In this document: in pieces, positions 1 through 7,905 of the stretch
Layout of the letters: every line of letters begins with the position of its first letter
Position numbering within the stretch: position 1 is the first letter of the stretch
The notes under the pieces: model-generated
Database searches by the model: none
What the model was told of the DNA's origin: nothing
The model's input: only the letters and a program-made list of their open reading frames with translations
Made by a program: the position numbers and the translations under genes
Source of the DNA: Legionella sp. PC997
GTDB taxonomy: Bacteria > Pseudomonadota > Gammaproteobacteria > Legionellales > Legionellaceae
Length of the DNA: 64,000 bases
Direction: 5' to 3'
Assembly: GCF_014109825.1 (NCBI RefSeq)
Contig: NZ_CP059576.1
Location: forward strand, 1,163,001 to 1,227,000

Positions 1-69
1 GAGAGTTTAAGTTTACCCAAAATTGAATTAATCTTTGAACCCATAGCAAAGCCTTTAGATGAGGAATAA
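1..69 (+). CDS. C-terminal end of an unidentified gene (cut by window edge)
   Basis: Frame 1 is open from the first base to a TAA at 67-69 and encodes 22 residues ending in ...IAKPLDEE. The Sel1 lipoprotein start lies only 6 bases after the stop, and its Shine-Dalgarno (GAGGAA) sits in the last codons of this frame, so the two are probably co-transcribed. Too little is present to assign a family. Confidence 0.5.
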   Translation, partial: ESLSLPKIELIFEPIAKPLDEE

Positions 70-75
70 AAATAA

Positions 76-402
76 ATGAGACGTTTATATAATCTATTCA
101 TCGTTGTAATTTTTATTTCTATTCTTGCAGGATGTGCTATGACTAGTGCGCGGAATTTGCGTGAGGGAATAGATAATTTCAGACTGGAAGAGTATCGCAA
201 GGCATTTATCCGCTTAAAACCGTTGGCTCAAAAAGGTCTACCTGATGCACAATATGCTGTAGGGTATATGTATTATTATGGCAAAGGAGTGGTTGAAGAC
301 CGAAAAAAAGCCTGGTTCTGGATCAATGCGGCTGCCAATTTAGGGCAACCTGATGCAAAAGTAGCGATTCAAATATTAACCAGTGGGGGTTCACTCCGTT
401 AA
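76..402 (+). CDS. Small Sel1-repeat lipoprotein
   Basis: The 108-aa product begins with a lipoprotein signal: a hydrophobic stretch at about residues 6-18 followed by the lipobox LAGC, which puts the lipidated cysteine at residue 20. The mature part holds one to two Sel1-type repeats (DAQYAVGYMYYYGKGV...KAWFWINAAANLGQPDAK). This repeat family consists of helical TPR-like hairpins that mediate protein-protein contacts. Legionella has several Sel1 proteins linked to host entry, such as EnhC and LpnE, but this one is much shorter and no specific role can be assigned. It lies directly behind the cut-off gene at the left edge, apparently in one operon. It is probably anchored to the periplasmic face of a membrane. 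Confidence 0.75.
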   Translation: MRRLYNLFIVVIFISILAGCAMTSARNLREGIDNFRLEEYRKAFIRLKPLAQKGLPDAQYAVGYMYYYGKGVVEDRKKAWFWINAAANLGQPDAKVAIQILTSGGSLR

Positions 403-415
403 AAACATAATATTT

Positions 416-443
416 GTAGCCTGGGTGTAGAACAGCGACTCCG
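416..443. repeat. Dispersed GTAGCCTGGGTG repeat, copy 1 (half element)
   Basis: This intergenic copy begins GTAGCCTGGGTGTAG between the Sel1 gene and the 3' end of mutY. Only the left arm of the palindrome is recognisable. It belongs to the family described under findings. Confidence 0.5.
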
Positions 444-502
444 AAATTTTGGATACTTATTATAAAAAAATTAAAAAAGTCATAGTCATACCATAAGGTA
501 TT

Positions 503-1570
503 TCAAATGTACAAATTGTAATGAAAAGATAATATTTTGCTGGTAGGCTGCGCTAGCCCTAAAGCGCTTATTTGTTCTTTAGTAAACCACTGTCCTTTTG
601 GTTCAAACAATGTCTTACCTAAAACTTTAGTTTTGATAGTAAGTGCGTTGATTTCTAAATGAAAATGGCTGAAACGGTGTTTAAAAGCAATCAGTTTCTG
701 GGGTGCTTCTCCTGATAAATCATAGTTCAAACGAATGAAATCAAGTGGGCAATCTTCTTCATCTAAGTAGGGTAAACACCATAAACCTCCCCATAATCCA
801 ACCGGTGGTCTTTTTTCTAAATAAACGTGGCCTTGTTCATTGTGTAAGACAAGTAATTGTTGGTATTGGATGGGGACTGGTTTCTTTATTTTTTTAGTGG
901 GATATAAGTGCTGTTCTTTATGTTTATAAGCTAGACAATTATTCTGTAAGGGACAATTAAGGCAATTCGGATTTTTAGGAGTACAGCATATTGCACCTAA
1001 ATCCATAATCGCTTGAGTATAATCAGCACAGCGGTCTTGAGGCATACACGAATTAGCCAATTCCCATAAAGTCTTTTTTATTTGAGTTTGTTCTGGATAG
1101 CCATTAATTATGAAAAAACGCGTCAAAACTCGTTTTACATTTCCATCAAGAATAGCAACTGGTTGGTTAAAGGCTTGCGACGCAATGGCTGCTGCAGTAG
1201 AGGGGCCAATTCCTGGTAGTTCCGTAAGTAGAAGATAATTATCAGGGACAACACCGTCATGGTTTTGCATCACTGTTTTGGCTGTCTGATGAAGATTTCT
1301 AGCGCGGCTGTAGTAACCCAGGCCTGACCATAAAGAAAGTACTTCATCTTCATTTGCTTGAGCTAAATCCCCAATGTTAGGAAATCGTTGCATAAAACGT
1401 TCAAAATACGGGATAACCGTTTTAACTTGGGTCTGCTGAAGCATAATCTCGGAAATCCAGACTCTGTAGGGCGTACGGGGTAATTGCCACGGCAAGTTTT
1501 TTCGTCCATACAGATCAAACCAATTCAGCAAGGGTTTACTAAATTGTTCATATAAATTTTGCTTATCCAC
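503..1570 (-). CDS. mutY: A/G-specific adenine DNA glycosylase MutY
   Basis: MutY removes adenine mispaired with 8-oxoguanine in base-excision repair. The 355-aa length is normal (E. coli has 350). The N-terminal part carries the helix-hairpin-helix glycosylase fold: MLQQTQVKTV with the catalytic Glu region, the hairpin LPGIGPSTAAAIAS, and the catalytic Asp in ILDGNVKRVL. A [4Fe-4S] cluster follows, with the cysteine pattern CCTPKNPNCLNCPLQNNC. The C-terminal third is the NUDIX-like 8-oxoG recognition domain. The start is GTG at 1570 with only a weak Shine-Dalgarno, but the following sequence aligns with the usual N-terminus of the family. It is transcribed toward the Sel1 gene. The usual partner yggX does not follow it. 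Confidence 0.96.
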   Translation of the reverse strand: MDKQNLYEQFSKPLLNWFDLYGRKNLPWQLPRTPYRVWISEIMLQQTQVKTVIPYFERFMQRFPNIGDLAQANEDEVLSLWSGLGYYSRARNLHQTAKTVMQNHDGVVPDNYLLLTELPGIGPSTAAAIASQAFNQPVAILDGNVKRVLTRFFIINGYPEQTQIKKTLWELANSCMPQDRCADYTQAIMDLGAICCTPKNPNCLNCPLQNNCLAYKHKEQHLYPTKKIKKPVPIQYQQLLVLHNEQGHVYLEKRPPVGLWGGLWCLPYLDEEDCPLDFIRLNYDLSGEAPQKLIAFKHRFSHFHLEINALTIKTKVLGKTLFEPKGQWFTKEQISALGLAQPTSKILSFHYNLYI

Positions 1571-2122
1571 GTGCCAATTCTCGATAGTTTATTATTGGCG
1601 TACTGTAAAAAAAGTAATGCTCTAGGTCAATGAGATCCGCTTATCAATACCCATTTCAATAATGCTTCATGAGCCCCTCGCAAGGAATTTCGTCGGGTAC
1701 AAAAAGGGATAATATAGCCAAATACTTAAAGTAACTTTTAGCTGTCCGCTTACAAAAATACAACTGGTTACAGGCTAATAACAACTCTGTCTCTAGTCAT
1801 GCACACTTGCTGAACACTCATAACCTTATTAATATTAGGAAAGAATTAAAGTTGATTCGCTAAGTGTCGATATATAGTCTATCGTTTTAAATAGGGGGCC
1901 GGTTGTACTCAGGATGAATCAATCAAGCTGAATCATTTTGCTAAAGATTGTAGCGATGCGTTTTTATATTGGAGCAGTGAGTTTTTAAGACTTTTTCATA
2001 AAACAAAAGTTAAAATGTTTAAAGACAGAAAAAAAGATCTTAAGTGAACGCGCAGTTCAATGAATGAAACGTGTGCTGTAAATCTGTTGGTGAGAGATTT
2101 AGGTTCAAATCAAGGAGAGATT
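1571..2122. other. Intergenic region without recognisable gene
   Basis: These 552 bases separate the divergent mutY and the 221-aa unknown gene. All frames are broken by frequent stops and I see no tRNA, repeat-family copy or strong hairpin. The upstream in-frame ATG at 2060 lies here but has no convincing ribosome binding site. Promoters for both flanking genes should be in this stretch, but none matches consensus well. Confidence 0.5.
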
Positions 2123-2788
2123 ATGCGCCATAGCCAACATGAAATAGTGGTATTAAAACCCACGGCTGTTTTTTTATCATTTCTTGCTTCACAAATATCT
2201 GACACAAAATTACCCGATCTTAGATTGTTACAAATTGATAATACGGCTTACGTGTTACCCAAACAAAACTCAGATGATGCGACTTTGGATGAAATAGAAA
2301 AACATTTCTCAAAAATGTTTCGCCATGAAATTTGTCGTTGGTTAGGTGATAAAGCGCGTAACGAAATTGAAACCAATTTTCTGGATTTTCTTTGTTGTTT
2401 TAAATTTGAGCTACACAACCATATTGTATTGATGGAGCCTTCAATAGAAACAAGTCATCAATTATTGCTCATTAAGCCTCGTTCTGCTTTACTCGATTGG
2501 ATAAAAGAATCATTAGAAGGCCAAGAGGATCTCTCAGATGTTATTGAAAAAGTAGAGTTATCGCATTTGGAAGAAAATGCTACTGCGTTAGTAAAGAATT
2601 TTTCAAATTTGACGGACATAAAACCGTTTATCAAAGAGCATTATTTGCCCATTTTTTCAGCAGCGATGAGTCGTATGTCAAGTGTACCTGAACAGTGGCC
2701 AATAATTGATTCTTATCAGACGTTTAGCCAGTATTTTGCCATTGAAATTCATACTCAATTAATTCATTTGTCTCATACTAGGAGTTGA
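2123..2788 (+). CDS. Unknown 221-aa protein, first of a gene pair
   Basis: I do not recognise this family. ATG 2123 is chosen because a strong Shine-Dalgarno (AAGGAGAG) lies 4-5 bases upstream. An ATG 63 bases earlier is in frame but has none. The product begins MRHSQHEIVVLKPTAVFLSF, has no signal peptide or long membrane segment, and looks like a soluble mixed alpha/beta protein. Its C-terminal part is predicted helical (HYLPIFSAAMSRMS...). The stop TGA at 2786-2788 lies two bases before the ATG of the next gene, so the two are almost certainly translated from one mRNA. A cytoplasmic partner for the membrane coiled-coil protein encoded next is a reasonable guess, no more. Confidence 0.7.
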   Translation: MRHSQHEIVVLKPTAVFLSFLASQISDTKLPDLRLLQIDNTAYVLPKQNSDDATLDEIEKHFSKMFRHEICRWLGDKARNEIETNFLDFLCCFKFELHNHIVLMEPSIETSHQLLLIKPRSALLDWIKESLEGQEDLSDVIEKVELSHLEENATALVKNFSNLTDIKPFIKEHYLPIFSAAMSRMSSVPEQWPIIDSYQTFSQYFAIEIHTQLIHLSHTRS

Positions 2789-2790
2789 TT

Positions 2791-3681
2791 ATGGAGCCAG
2801 TCAGTATAGCGCTTATTTGTGCTGCAGTATTGGGAACAGTTGTTGTTTTGGCTGCATTCATTAGACAAATTTTATTAAGCAGAGACAAGCAATTAAATGA
2901 TACGGCACAAACTAGGGCTTTATCTCATGAGGTTAAAGAGCTTGAAAAAATGCGTACTCAAATGCAAAGTGAGAAGCGATTTGATTCTCATTATCAAGTG
3001 CTTGGTTCCAATAAAGATGCAATTAAGTATATAGATACTAAAGTAGAGGAGATTTTAAACAAAAAAACTGAATTAGTGGAGCGTTACGCCCAGGCTATTA
3101 TCAAAGAATCTGGTTCTATAGTTAGTGGGGAAATTTCGTCTGAACGTAAAATTGCATGTGATCGCTTAAGAGAGGAAATTGACCGTGAGATCGCATTTTA
3201 TGATACTGAACTAAAGCAACTACAGGAAAGAAGAGGTCTTTTATGGGATGCACATACTGATTTTCAAAAATATCTTTTGAACCAAGAAAAAGCTCGGAAT
3301 GACAGTCTGGATAATGTATACCAACAGCATTCAGCGCTATTGGAAAAAGTTTATTTGCGTCATATCGATAATACTGAAATTGTAGCGGTGAAAAGCATCG
3401 AAGCATCATCCATGACTTTTAAAGACATGATAATGATTCCAATTCAATTTCTGATGCAATATTTTGGGGTTAGTGCTGGAATTTCGTTGATCCAAACGCG
3501 AGTAGAGCATGTTGCACGTATTGAAGTAGATAAAATACAACAGGAAATAAATAATCAGCCAGCAAAACAAAAAGAAAATAAGGTGGCTAAAGATAGCAAG
3601 ACCCGTCAAGATAAACAGCACGAAAGCCCCCCAAAAGACGAGAAGAAAGAGGAGAGGAATCATTCAATAACATTTGCTTGA
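2791..3681 (+). CDS. Unknown membrane-anchored coiled-coil protein (296 aa)
   Basis: ATG 2791 is preferred over TTG 2785 because AGGAG ends six bases before it. The protein has an N-terminal membrane segment (MEPVSIALICAAVLGTVVVL..., about residues 5-25). A long charged helical, probably coiled-coil region follows to about residue 200, then a moderately hydrophobic segment around FKDMIMIPIQFLMQYFGVSAG. The tail is very rich in Lys, Glu and Gln (KQKENKVAKDSKTRQDKQHE...). I recognise no enzymatic motif. The topology suggests a single-pass or monotopic scaffold whose bulk faces the cytoplasm. It is coupled to the preceding gene and may belong to a Legionella-specific pair. It shares the short string NKDAIKY with the 158-aa protein at 19798. 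Confidence 0.7.
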   Translation: MEPVSIALICAAVLGTVVVLAAFIRQILLSRDKQLNDTAQTRALSHEVKELEKMRTQMQSEKRFDSHYQVLGSNKDAIKYIDTKVEEILNKKTELVERYAQAIIKESGSIVSGEISSERKIACDRLREEIDREIAFYDTELKQLQERRGLLWDAHTDFQKYLLNQEKARNDSLDNVYQQHSALLEKVYLRHIDNTEIVAVKSIEASSMTFKDMIMIPIQFLMQYFGVSAGISLIQTRVEHVARIEVDKIQQEINNQPAKQKENKVAKDSKTRQDKQHESPPKDEKKEERNHSITFA

Positions 3682-3789
3682 AAATTATTCTGCTAACTCA
3701 TTTAGTGACATTTTTGATTGTTTATATTACAATTCCACTTTCATTTTTTGCTGGAATGCAAAATTTTTAGCTAATTGGGAGATATATTG

Positions 3790-4863
3790 ATGGCAAAACA
3801 TCGTTTTTTATGGTTTATGACATTTATGTTATGTTCTATTCTGGCTTTGCCAGGACATAGCGCAGGTGTAAACTCACTTCTTCCTGATGAACAAAATACG
3901 GTCACCGTATTTCATGAAGCAGCACCAAAGGTAGTTTATGTTCACAGGTTGACCACAATTACCAGCCGGTCGTTGCAGAAAAAACAAGTGCCAGATGGCG
4001 CGGGCTCTGGAATTGTGTGGAATAATAATGGGTATATAGTCACTAATTATCATGTCATCAAAGGTGCCGATAAGTTGGCGATTACTTTAGGGAATTTAAC
4101 CGTTCCGGCTAAGGTTGTTGGCTCAGAGCCACGTAAGGACATCGCGGTATTGAAAATTGAATCGCCACAAGCCTTGGCTTTACTTAAATCATTTAAACCG
4201 TTTGAAGTAGTACATCTGCATGAACTCATGGTAGGACAAAAGGCTATTGCGATTGGTAATCCTTTTGGTTTGGATCATAGTTTGTCTAAGGGAGTAATTT
4301 CTGCTTTAGGTAGAAAGGTGCCTGGTATTGGGGGAGTTACAATCCGCAATATGATTCAGACAGACACTCCAATCAATCCAGGTAACTCAGGTGGTCCCTT
4401 ATTGAATAGCGCCGGGCAGTTAATTGGTATGAATACGATGATTTATTCTCATTCAGGCTCATCTGCCGGAATCGGTTTTGCTGTCCCTGCTGATGATATT
4501 GACCGCATTGTGACGCAAATTATTAAAAATGGTCGAGTCGTATTGTCTGGTATAGGTATTCAAAGTGTACCGCCCAATATTGCTCGTCAATTAGGTATAC
4601 GTAAAGGGATACTTATTGCTGATGTTTTACGCGATACACCTGCCGCTAAAGTTCATTTGCGCGGTACTCATAGAGATCCTTGGGGACGTATCGAGTTAGG
4701 TGATATAATTGTTGCACTCAATGGACATGCTGTTCCAAACTACGATGCTCTCTACAACATGTTGACTGAAATAAAAGTAGGCGAGCAAATAACCGTATCC
4801 ATTCAGCGAGGAAGTAAGCAAATGGATGTAAAAATGAAAACAATCGATATCGCAGGAATCTAG
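3790..4863 (+). CDS. Deg/HtrA-type periplasmic serine protease with one PDZ domain
   Basis: The start is set at ATG 3790 because GGGAG at 3777-3781 is well spaced from it; a TTG 15 bases upstream is in frame but overlaps that site. The 357-aa product has an N-terminal hydrophobic signal or anchor (about residues 6-25, ending PGHSAG). The trypsin-like protease domain has an intact triad: His88 in TNYHVIKG, Asp117 in RKDIAVL, Ser200 in NPGNSGGPLL. A single C-terminal PDZ domain covers about residues 255-350 and includes GRIELGDIIVALNG. Size and one PDZ resemble DegS/AlgW, but the PDZ wording (GRIELGDII, DALYNML, KVGEQI) is closer to the Deg1/HhoA group of cyanobacteria and chloroplasts. The likely role is periplasmic protein quality control. 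It stands alone between its neighbours. Confidence 0.9.
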   Translation: MAKHRFLWFMTFMLCSILALPGHSAGVNSLLPDEQNTVTVFHEAAPKVVYVHRLTTITSRSLQKKQVPDGAGSGIVWNNNGYIVTNYHVIKGADKLAITLGNLTVPAKVVGSEPRKDIAVLKIESPQALALLKSFKPFEVVHLHELMVGQKAIAIGNPFGLDHSLSKGVISALGRKVPGIGGVTIRNMIQTDTPINPGNSGGPLLNSAGQLIGMNTMIYSHSGSSAGIGFAVPADDIDRIVTQIIKNGRVVLSGIGIQSVPPNIARQLGIRKGILIADVLRDTPAAKVHLRGTHRDPWGRIELGDIIVALNGHAVPNYDALYNMLTEIKVGEQITVSIQRGSKQMDVKMKTIDIAGI

Positions 4864-4893
4864 ATTTTTTCTCGATTTAATCTGTTAGTATGC

Positions 4894-4926
4894 ACAGCCT
4901 GGATTGCAGTTTTAAATCCAGGCTGT
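4894..4926 (+). terminator. Strong hairpin after the Deg-type protease gene
   Basis: Twelve-base perfect arms (ACAGCCTGGATT at 4894-4905 and its complement at 4915-4926) surround a 9-base loop, with a short T-rich run (CTTTTAT) shortly after. It lies 30 bases past the stop codon and probably ends transcription. The arms share GCCTGG with the dispersed repeat family, so it may be a degenerate copy of that element. Confidence 0.6.
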
Positions 4927-4964
4927 ATGCTTTTATAGGTCTTAAAAATTGATGGAGAATAAGG

Positions 4965-5507
4965 ATGTTACTTAATAAAGAGGACTCACTTTTATTACTG
5001 GTTGATGTACAGGAAAAATTAACACCAGCGGTTCTAAATAGTGAAGCATTTATTTCGCGCTGTGAATGGCTTTTAAAATTAGCTAGAAAAATCGGCGTAC
5101 CTATTTTGGTAAGTGAGCAATATCCTCAAGGTCTTGGTTCAACTCTGCAGCAATTTCAATCTTATTTTGATCCCCAACAATGTATTGATAAAGTAAGTTT
5201 TTCTTGTATGGGTGAACCTAAATACCAAGAGCAATTAAAAAAGCATCATAAAAAGCAATTAATCCTCATTGGGATTGAAACTCATGTTTGTGTTTTACAG
5301 ACTGCCTTAGAAATGAAAGCGGCTGGATTTGAGGTTTTTGTTGTGGTTGATGCAGTAAGTTGTCGTGGTGAACAAAATATGAAATATGGACTGAAACGAA
5401 TGAAAAATGAAGGCGTTCATTTGGTTACTTCCGAAATGGTATTTTTTGAGTGGTTAAGAAAGGCAGGGACTCCTGAATTCAAACAATTGAGTAAGGAGTT
5501 TTTTTAG
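4965..5507 (+). CDS. Isochorismatase-family cysteine hydrolase
   Basis: The 180-aa length and motifs fit the isochorismatase-like hydrolase fold. The Asp of the catalytic triad is in LLVDVQEKL, a Lys is in CIDKVSFSCMG, and the nucleophilic Cys is in the diagnostic LIGIETHVCVLQTAL. These enzymes hydrolyse ether or amide bonds in small molecules (isochorismate, nicotinamide, ureidoacrylate and others), and the subgroup of single-domain YcaC-like proteins has poorly known substrates. No siderophore or NAD genes are adjacent, so the substrate cannot be inferred. It is cytoplasmic, with a good Shine-Dalgarno (GGAGAA) before ATG 4965. It is probably monocistronic, since a palindromic repeat copy follows. 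Confidence 0.88.
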   Translation: MLLNKEDSLLLLVDVQEKLTPAVLNSEAFISRCEWLLKLARKIGVPILVSEQYPQGLGSTLQQFQSYFDPQQCIDKVSFSCMGEPKYQEQLKKHHKKQLILIGIETHVCVLQTALEMKAAGFEVFVVVDAVSCRGEQNMKYGLKRMKNEGVHLVTSEMVFFEWLRKAGTPEFKQLSKEFF

Positions 5508-5548
5508 GAGAGTTTGCATCTAATGTGCCAAAACCTTGTTCATTTTTT

Positions 5549-5606
5549 TCTGGGTGCAGCAAAGTGAGGGTTAACAAATCCCGGGTTCCGCTTCGCTGCA
5601 CCCAGA
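5549..5606. repeat. Dispersed palindromic repeat, copy 2 (complete)
   Basis: The best-preserved copy has perfect 12-base terminal inverted arms, TCTGGGTGCAGC at 5549-5560 and GCTGCACCCAGA at 5595-5606, with CCCGGGTTCCGCTTC inside. It sits between the isochorismatase-like gene and the SDR gene. Confidence 0.75.
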
Positions 5607-5628
5607 CTATAAATTATGGAGAATAATA

Positions 5629-6372
5629 GTGAATTTTACGAATCAAATCGCATTGATAACCGGTGGTGCTTCGGGCATGGGGAAAGCAAGCGTTCAATAC
5701 CTGCGAAAGCGAGGAATGCGAGTTGTGGCATGGGATAAACAAGTAGACGACCACAGCGAAGCTGATTTATTCATCAGTTGTGACGTGACCAGTGATGAAT
5801 CTGTCGAGAAGTCAATGCAACAAACGGTGGAACAATTGGGAGTCCCAAGAGTTTGCGTTAATTGTGCAGGCATTGCTCCAGCAAAACGTATTGTAGGAAA
5901 AGATGGAGCTATGCCTTTAGCAGCTTTTAAACAAGTTATCGATGTAAATTTAATTGGTACGTTCAATGTGATGAGGATTGCAGCTCATGCTATGAGCAGT
6001 TTAGAACTGGAGAGTAGTTCACAGGAGCGCGGAGTCATTATTAACACGGCTTCTATTGCCGCATTTGAAGGACAAATTGGCCAAGCCGCATACAGTGCCT
6101 CAAAGGGTGGAGTTGTTGCAATGACACTTCCAGCTGCACGTGAATTAGCTCAGTTTGCTATACGGGTAAATACTATTGCCCCTGGATTAATTGCTACTCC
6201 TATGCTGTTGAATATGCCGCAAGAAGTACAAGACAATTTGATTGCGACTATGACTTTTCCCAAACGGTTTGGGAAACCGGATGAATTTGCTTCATTAGTA
6301 GCGCATATCATTGAAAATGGGATGATAAATGGTGAAGTGATTCGTTTGGATGGAGCACTTCGTATGCGATAA
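5629..6372 (+). CDS. Short-chain dehydrogenase/reductase, 3-hydroxyacyl-CoA dehydrogenase type II-like
   Basis: A classical SDR of 247 aa. The nucleotide-binding motif is ALITGGASGMGKA (about residues 9-21), the NNAG-equivalent is VNCAGIAPA, and the catalytic Ser and Tyr-x3-Lys lie in INTASIAAFEG and YSASKGG. The insert after CAGIAPA and the ending MINGEVIRLDGALRM resemble the 17-beta-HSD10/3-hydroxy-2-methylbutyryl-CoA dehydrogenase group, which oxidises 3-hydroxyacyl-CoA with NAD+ in fatty acid or isoleucine breakdown. The start is GTG 5629, supported by GGAGAA 9 bases upstream. No beta-oxidation gene is adjacent, so the substrate is inferred only from similarity. Confidence 0.88.
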   Translation: MNFTNQIALITGGASGMGKASVQYLRKRGMRVVAWDKQVDDHSEADLFISCDVTSDESVEKSMQQTVEQLGVPRVCVNCAGIAPAKRIVGKDGAMPLAAFKQVIDVNLIGTFNVMRIAAHAMSSLELESSSQERGVIINTASIAAFEGQIGQAAYSASKGGVVAMTLPAARELAQFAIRVNTIAPGLIATPMLLNMPQEVQDNLIATMTFPKRFGKPDEFASLVAHIIENGMINGEVIRLDGALRMR

Positions 6373-6392
6373 GTTCTTTATTTACTGTGGAG

Positions 6393-6413
6393 ATCCCGCA
6401 CCACCTGCGGGAT
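6393..6413 (+). terminator. Hairpin after the SDR gene
   Basis: Perfect 8-base arms (ATCCCGCA and TGCGGGAT) surround a 5-base loop 20 bases past the stop. No T-run follows, so it may protect the mRNA 3' end or act weakly as a terminator for the gene on the left. Confidence 0.45.
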
Positions 6414-6486
6414 GGCGTATCTTTAGCTATTGTCGCCAGGATGGAGGAAATCCAAGAAGCTATTTTTTTCTTTTTAACTTAAAATT

Positions 6487-7278
6487 TTAAAATCCCTTTT
6501 TATATGAGAAGTCTAAAGTTGTTTCTAAGGAGGGCGTTACCGTAGTAGCCCCCTCAAACATTTTTAAATTTCTTTTCTTACTCGGCTTAGATTCTAAATC
6601 ATCTATGGGAGTAAGAATCATTTCATCATCCTCATCATTCGCTTCAGACAATTTATCGACGTAATAAGGGTTAATTTCTTGAGTATCGACCAAAACGACC
6701 TGTTTCGGTGGCGTGCCTTGAAGTCCTTGTTCCCAACCCATCACAAGTTTTTGTTTGTCCGCTTTAACCAGTCCATCATGTTCACCTAAATCAACCCAAC
6801 GATGTCCCGAACTATCCACAATCAAATCGGCTTTATAAGCAGCTATCTCGGTATAAATTCCTTCCTCAGCTAATTTTAATTGGAGTTCTTCAATAAATTT
6901 TCTCGCTCCTCCAAGATGGCATGCGAGGAACGTAATTCGTTTGACGGCGCTTAAAGAACAATCTTCCACTAAACGTTCTACCAGCATCTCTACATCACAA
7001 CCTGAAAATTCTTGTTCTCCTTGGGCACTATGACCAATTAAGCATAAACGGGATTGAGAGGTGAGTTGACTCAGATCAGGATAACTTTCAAGTCGAGAAG
7101 AGTAAAATAATTGATTTTCTTCTTTAAAAAGCTCTCCTAATAAGTTTTTATAATTCTCCTTTATTGCTTTATCTTGGGTTTCGTGATCCGAGAAAAATTC
7201 CATTACTACGGAAGAATCATATTTTTTTGAAAACAATTTCATATTAATACAAATTAAAAACTTTATCCTATTATACAT
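6487..7278 (-). CDS. Putative clan-CD (C80-like) cysteine peptidase, possible effector
   Basis: This 263-aa protein has no assigned family that I can name with certainty. Its core reads like the caspase/C80 fold. A hydrophobic strand ends in a His-Ser pair (LCLIGHS, His83), then SGCDVEMLVERL resembles the SGYSADELA segment of RTX-toxin cysteine protease domains. A second strand ends in Ala-Cys (ITFLACHLGG, Cys120). His and Cys following hydrophobic strands is the clan-CD signature, but the 37-residue spacing is shorter than in RTX CPDs. The C-terminal 60 residues are acidic then basic and probably disordered. There is no signal peptide. The start is uncertain because neither Met1 nor Met13 has a clear Shine-Dalgarno. 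A type IV secreted effector is plausible but unproven. Confidence 0.6.
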   Translation of the reverse strand: MYNRIKFLICINMKLFSKKYDSSVVMEFFSDHETQDKAIKENYKNLLGELFKEENQLFYSSRLESYPDLSQLTSQSRLCLIGHSAQGEQEFSGCDVEMLVERLVEDCSLSAVKRITFLACHLGGARKFIEELQLKLAEEGIYTEIAAYKADLIVDSSGHRWVDLGEHDGLVKADKQKLVMGWEQGLQGTPPKQVVLVDTQEINPYYVDKLSEANDEDDEMILTPIDDLESKPSKKRNLKMFEGATTVTPSLETTLDFSYKKGF

Positions 7279-7352
7279 ATTTTTGATTTTATTGTGTAAA
7301 AATAATTCTATTTATGTAGGTTGTTTCTGGGAACGAGGTTTGTTGGAGGTTT

Positions 7353-7383
7353 TTCTGGGTTCAGCTTTTGCTCTCACCCAGAA
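7353..7383. repeat. Dispersed palindromic repeat, copy 3
   Basis: Arms TTCTGGGT (7353-7360) and ACCCAGAA (7376-7383) pair perfectly around TCAGCTTTTGCTCTC. It lies just downstream of the flgN stop codon and could form the 3' hairpin of the flgA-flgM-flgN mRNA. Confidence 0.6.
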
Positions 7384-7401
7384 GGAATGCATTGTATTAT
7401 T

Positions 7402-7890
7402 CTAAGCTTCTTGATGATGCGAATTTTCTTTTGTTGACTCGATGTTACCTTGGGAAGTATAGACACTAATCGCGTTTGTTTGATTTCCTGACAGTGTATT
7501 GACAATTTCTTGACGGACATAAAGATTGTTCGCTATGACTTGTCCATTTACTGCATTTAATTCGCGACAACGTGTAAGAAGTTCGGCTAGCGTGGTATTT
7601 AACTGATTGATCTCATTTACCTCTTCAGTACTGCAATCGTGAAGAAACTCAGTTAAAGCCTGATTCATCGTTTGATTGGGATTGGTGTGATTAAGAAGCT
7701 GCATCCGTTGTTTGGCACTTTCTTCTAGCTTGTTGGATAATTCTTGTTTTTTATTTGCAAACTCCTCAAGGCGGTTAAACTCTCGAGATACTAATATTTC
7801 TTTTTCGTCAACTAACAAAGAATTGAGCATTTCTATCCAGTTTATTTCTTGTGCCAAACAGCTACTCAATACTTTTTTCTTATCATCCAT
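7402..7890 (-). CDS. flgN: Flagellar export chaperone FlgN
   Basis: FlgN is the cytoplasmic chaperone for the hook-filament junction proteins FlgK and FlgL. The 162-aa protein is almost entirely helical and charged, as in the FlgN family, with heptad-like segments (EFNRLEEFANKKQELSNKLEESAKQRMQLL). Identity rests mainly on context, because it is the last gene of flgA-flgM-flgN and starts only 15 bases after flgM. This order is standard in gammaproteobacteria. The tail after about residue 140 (TSQGNIESTKENSHHQEA) is low in complexity and probably unstructured. It should be expressed from both the sigma-54 promoter before flgA and the sigma-28 promoter before flgM. Confidence 0.88.
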   Translation of the reverse strand: MDDKKKVLSSCLAQEINWIEMLNSLLVDEKEILVSREFNRLEEFANKKQELSNKLEESAKQRMQLLNHTNPNQTMNQALTEFLHDCSTEEVNEINQLNTTLAELLTRCRELNAVNGQVIANNLYVRQEIVNTLSGNQTNAISVYTSQGNIESTKENSHHQEA

Positions 7891-7905
7891 AATAGCCCTT
7901 AGAAT

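Noticed and set aside
2085..2125. GGTTCAAATC resembling a tRNA T-loop
   Set aside because: The flanking bases cannot form a T-stem (TTAGG against CAAGG) and no acceptor or anticodon arm fits; it is a ribosome binding region.
4047..4073. GCCGATAA at 4066-4073 as a second FliA promoter
   Set aside because: The -35 position reads TTATCATG, unlike TAAAGTTT, and it lies inside the Deg protease coding sequence.
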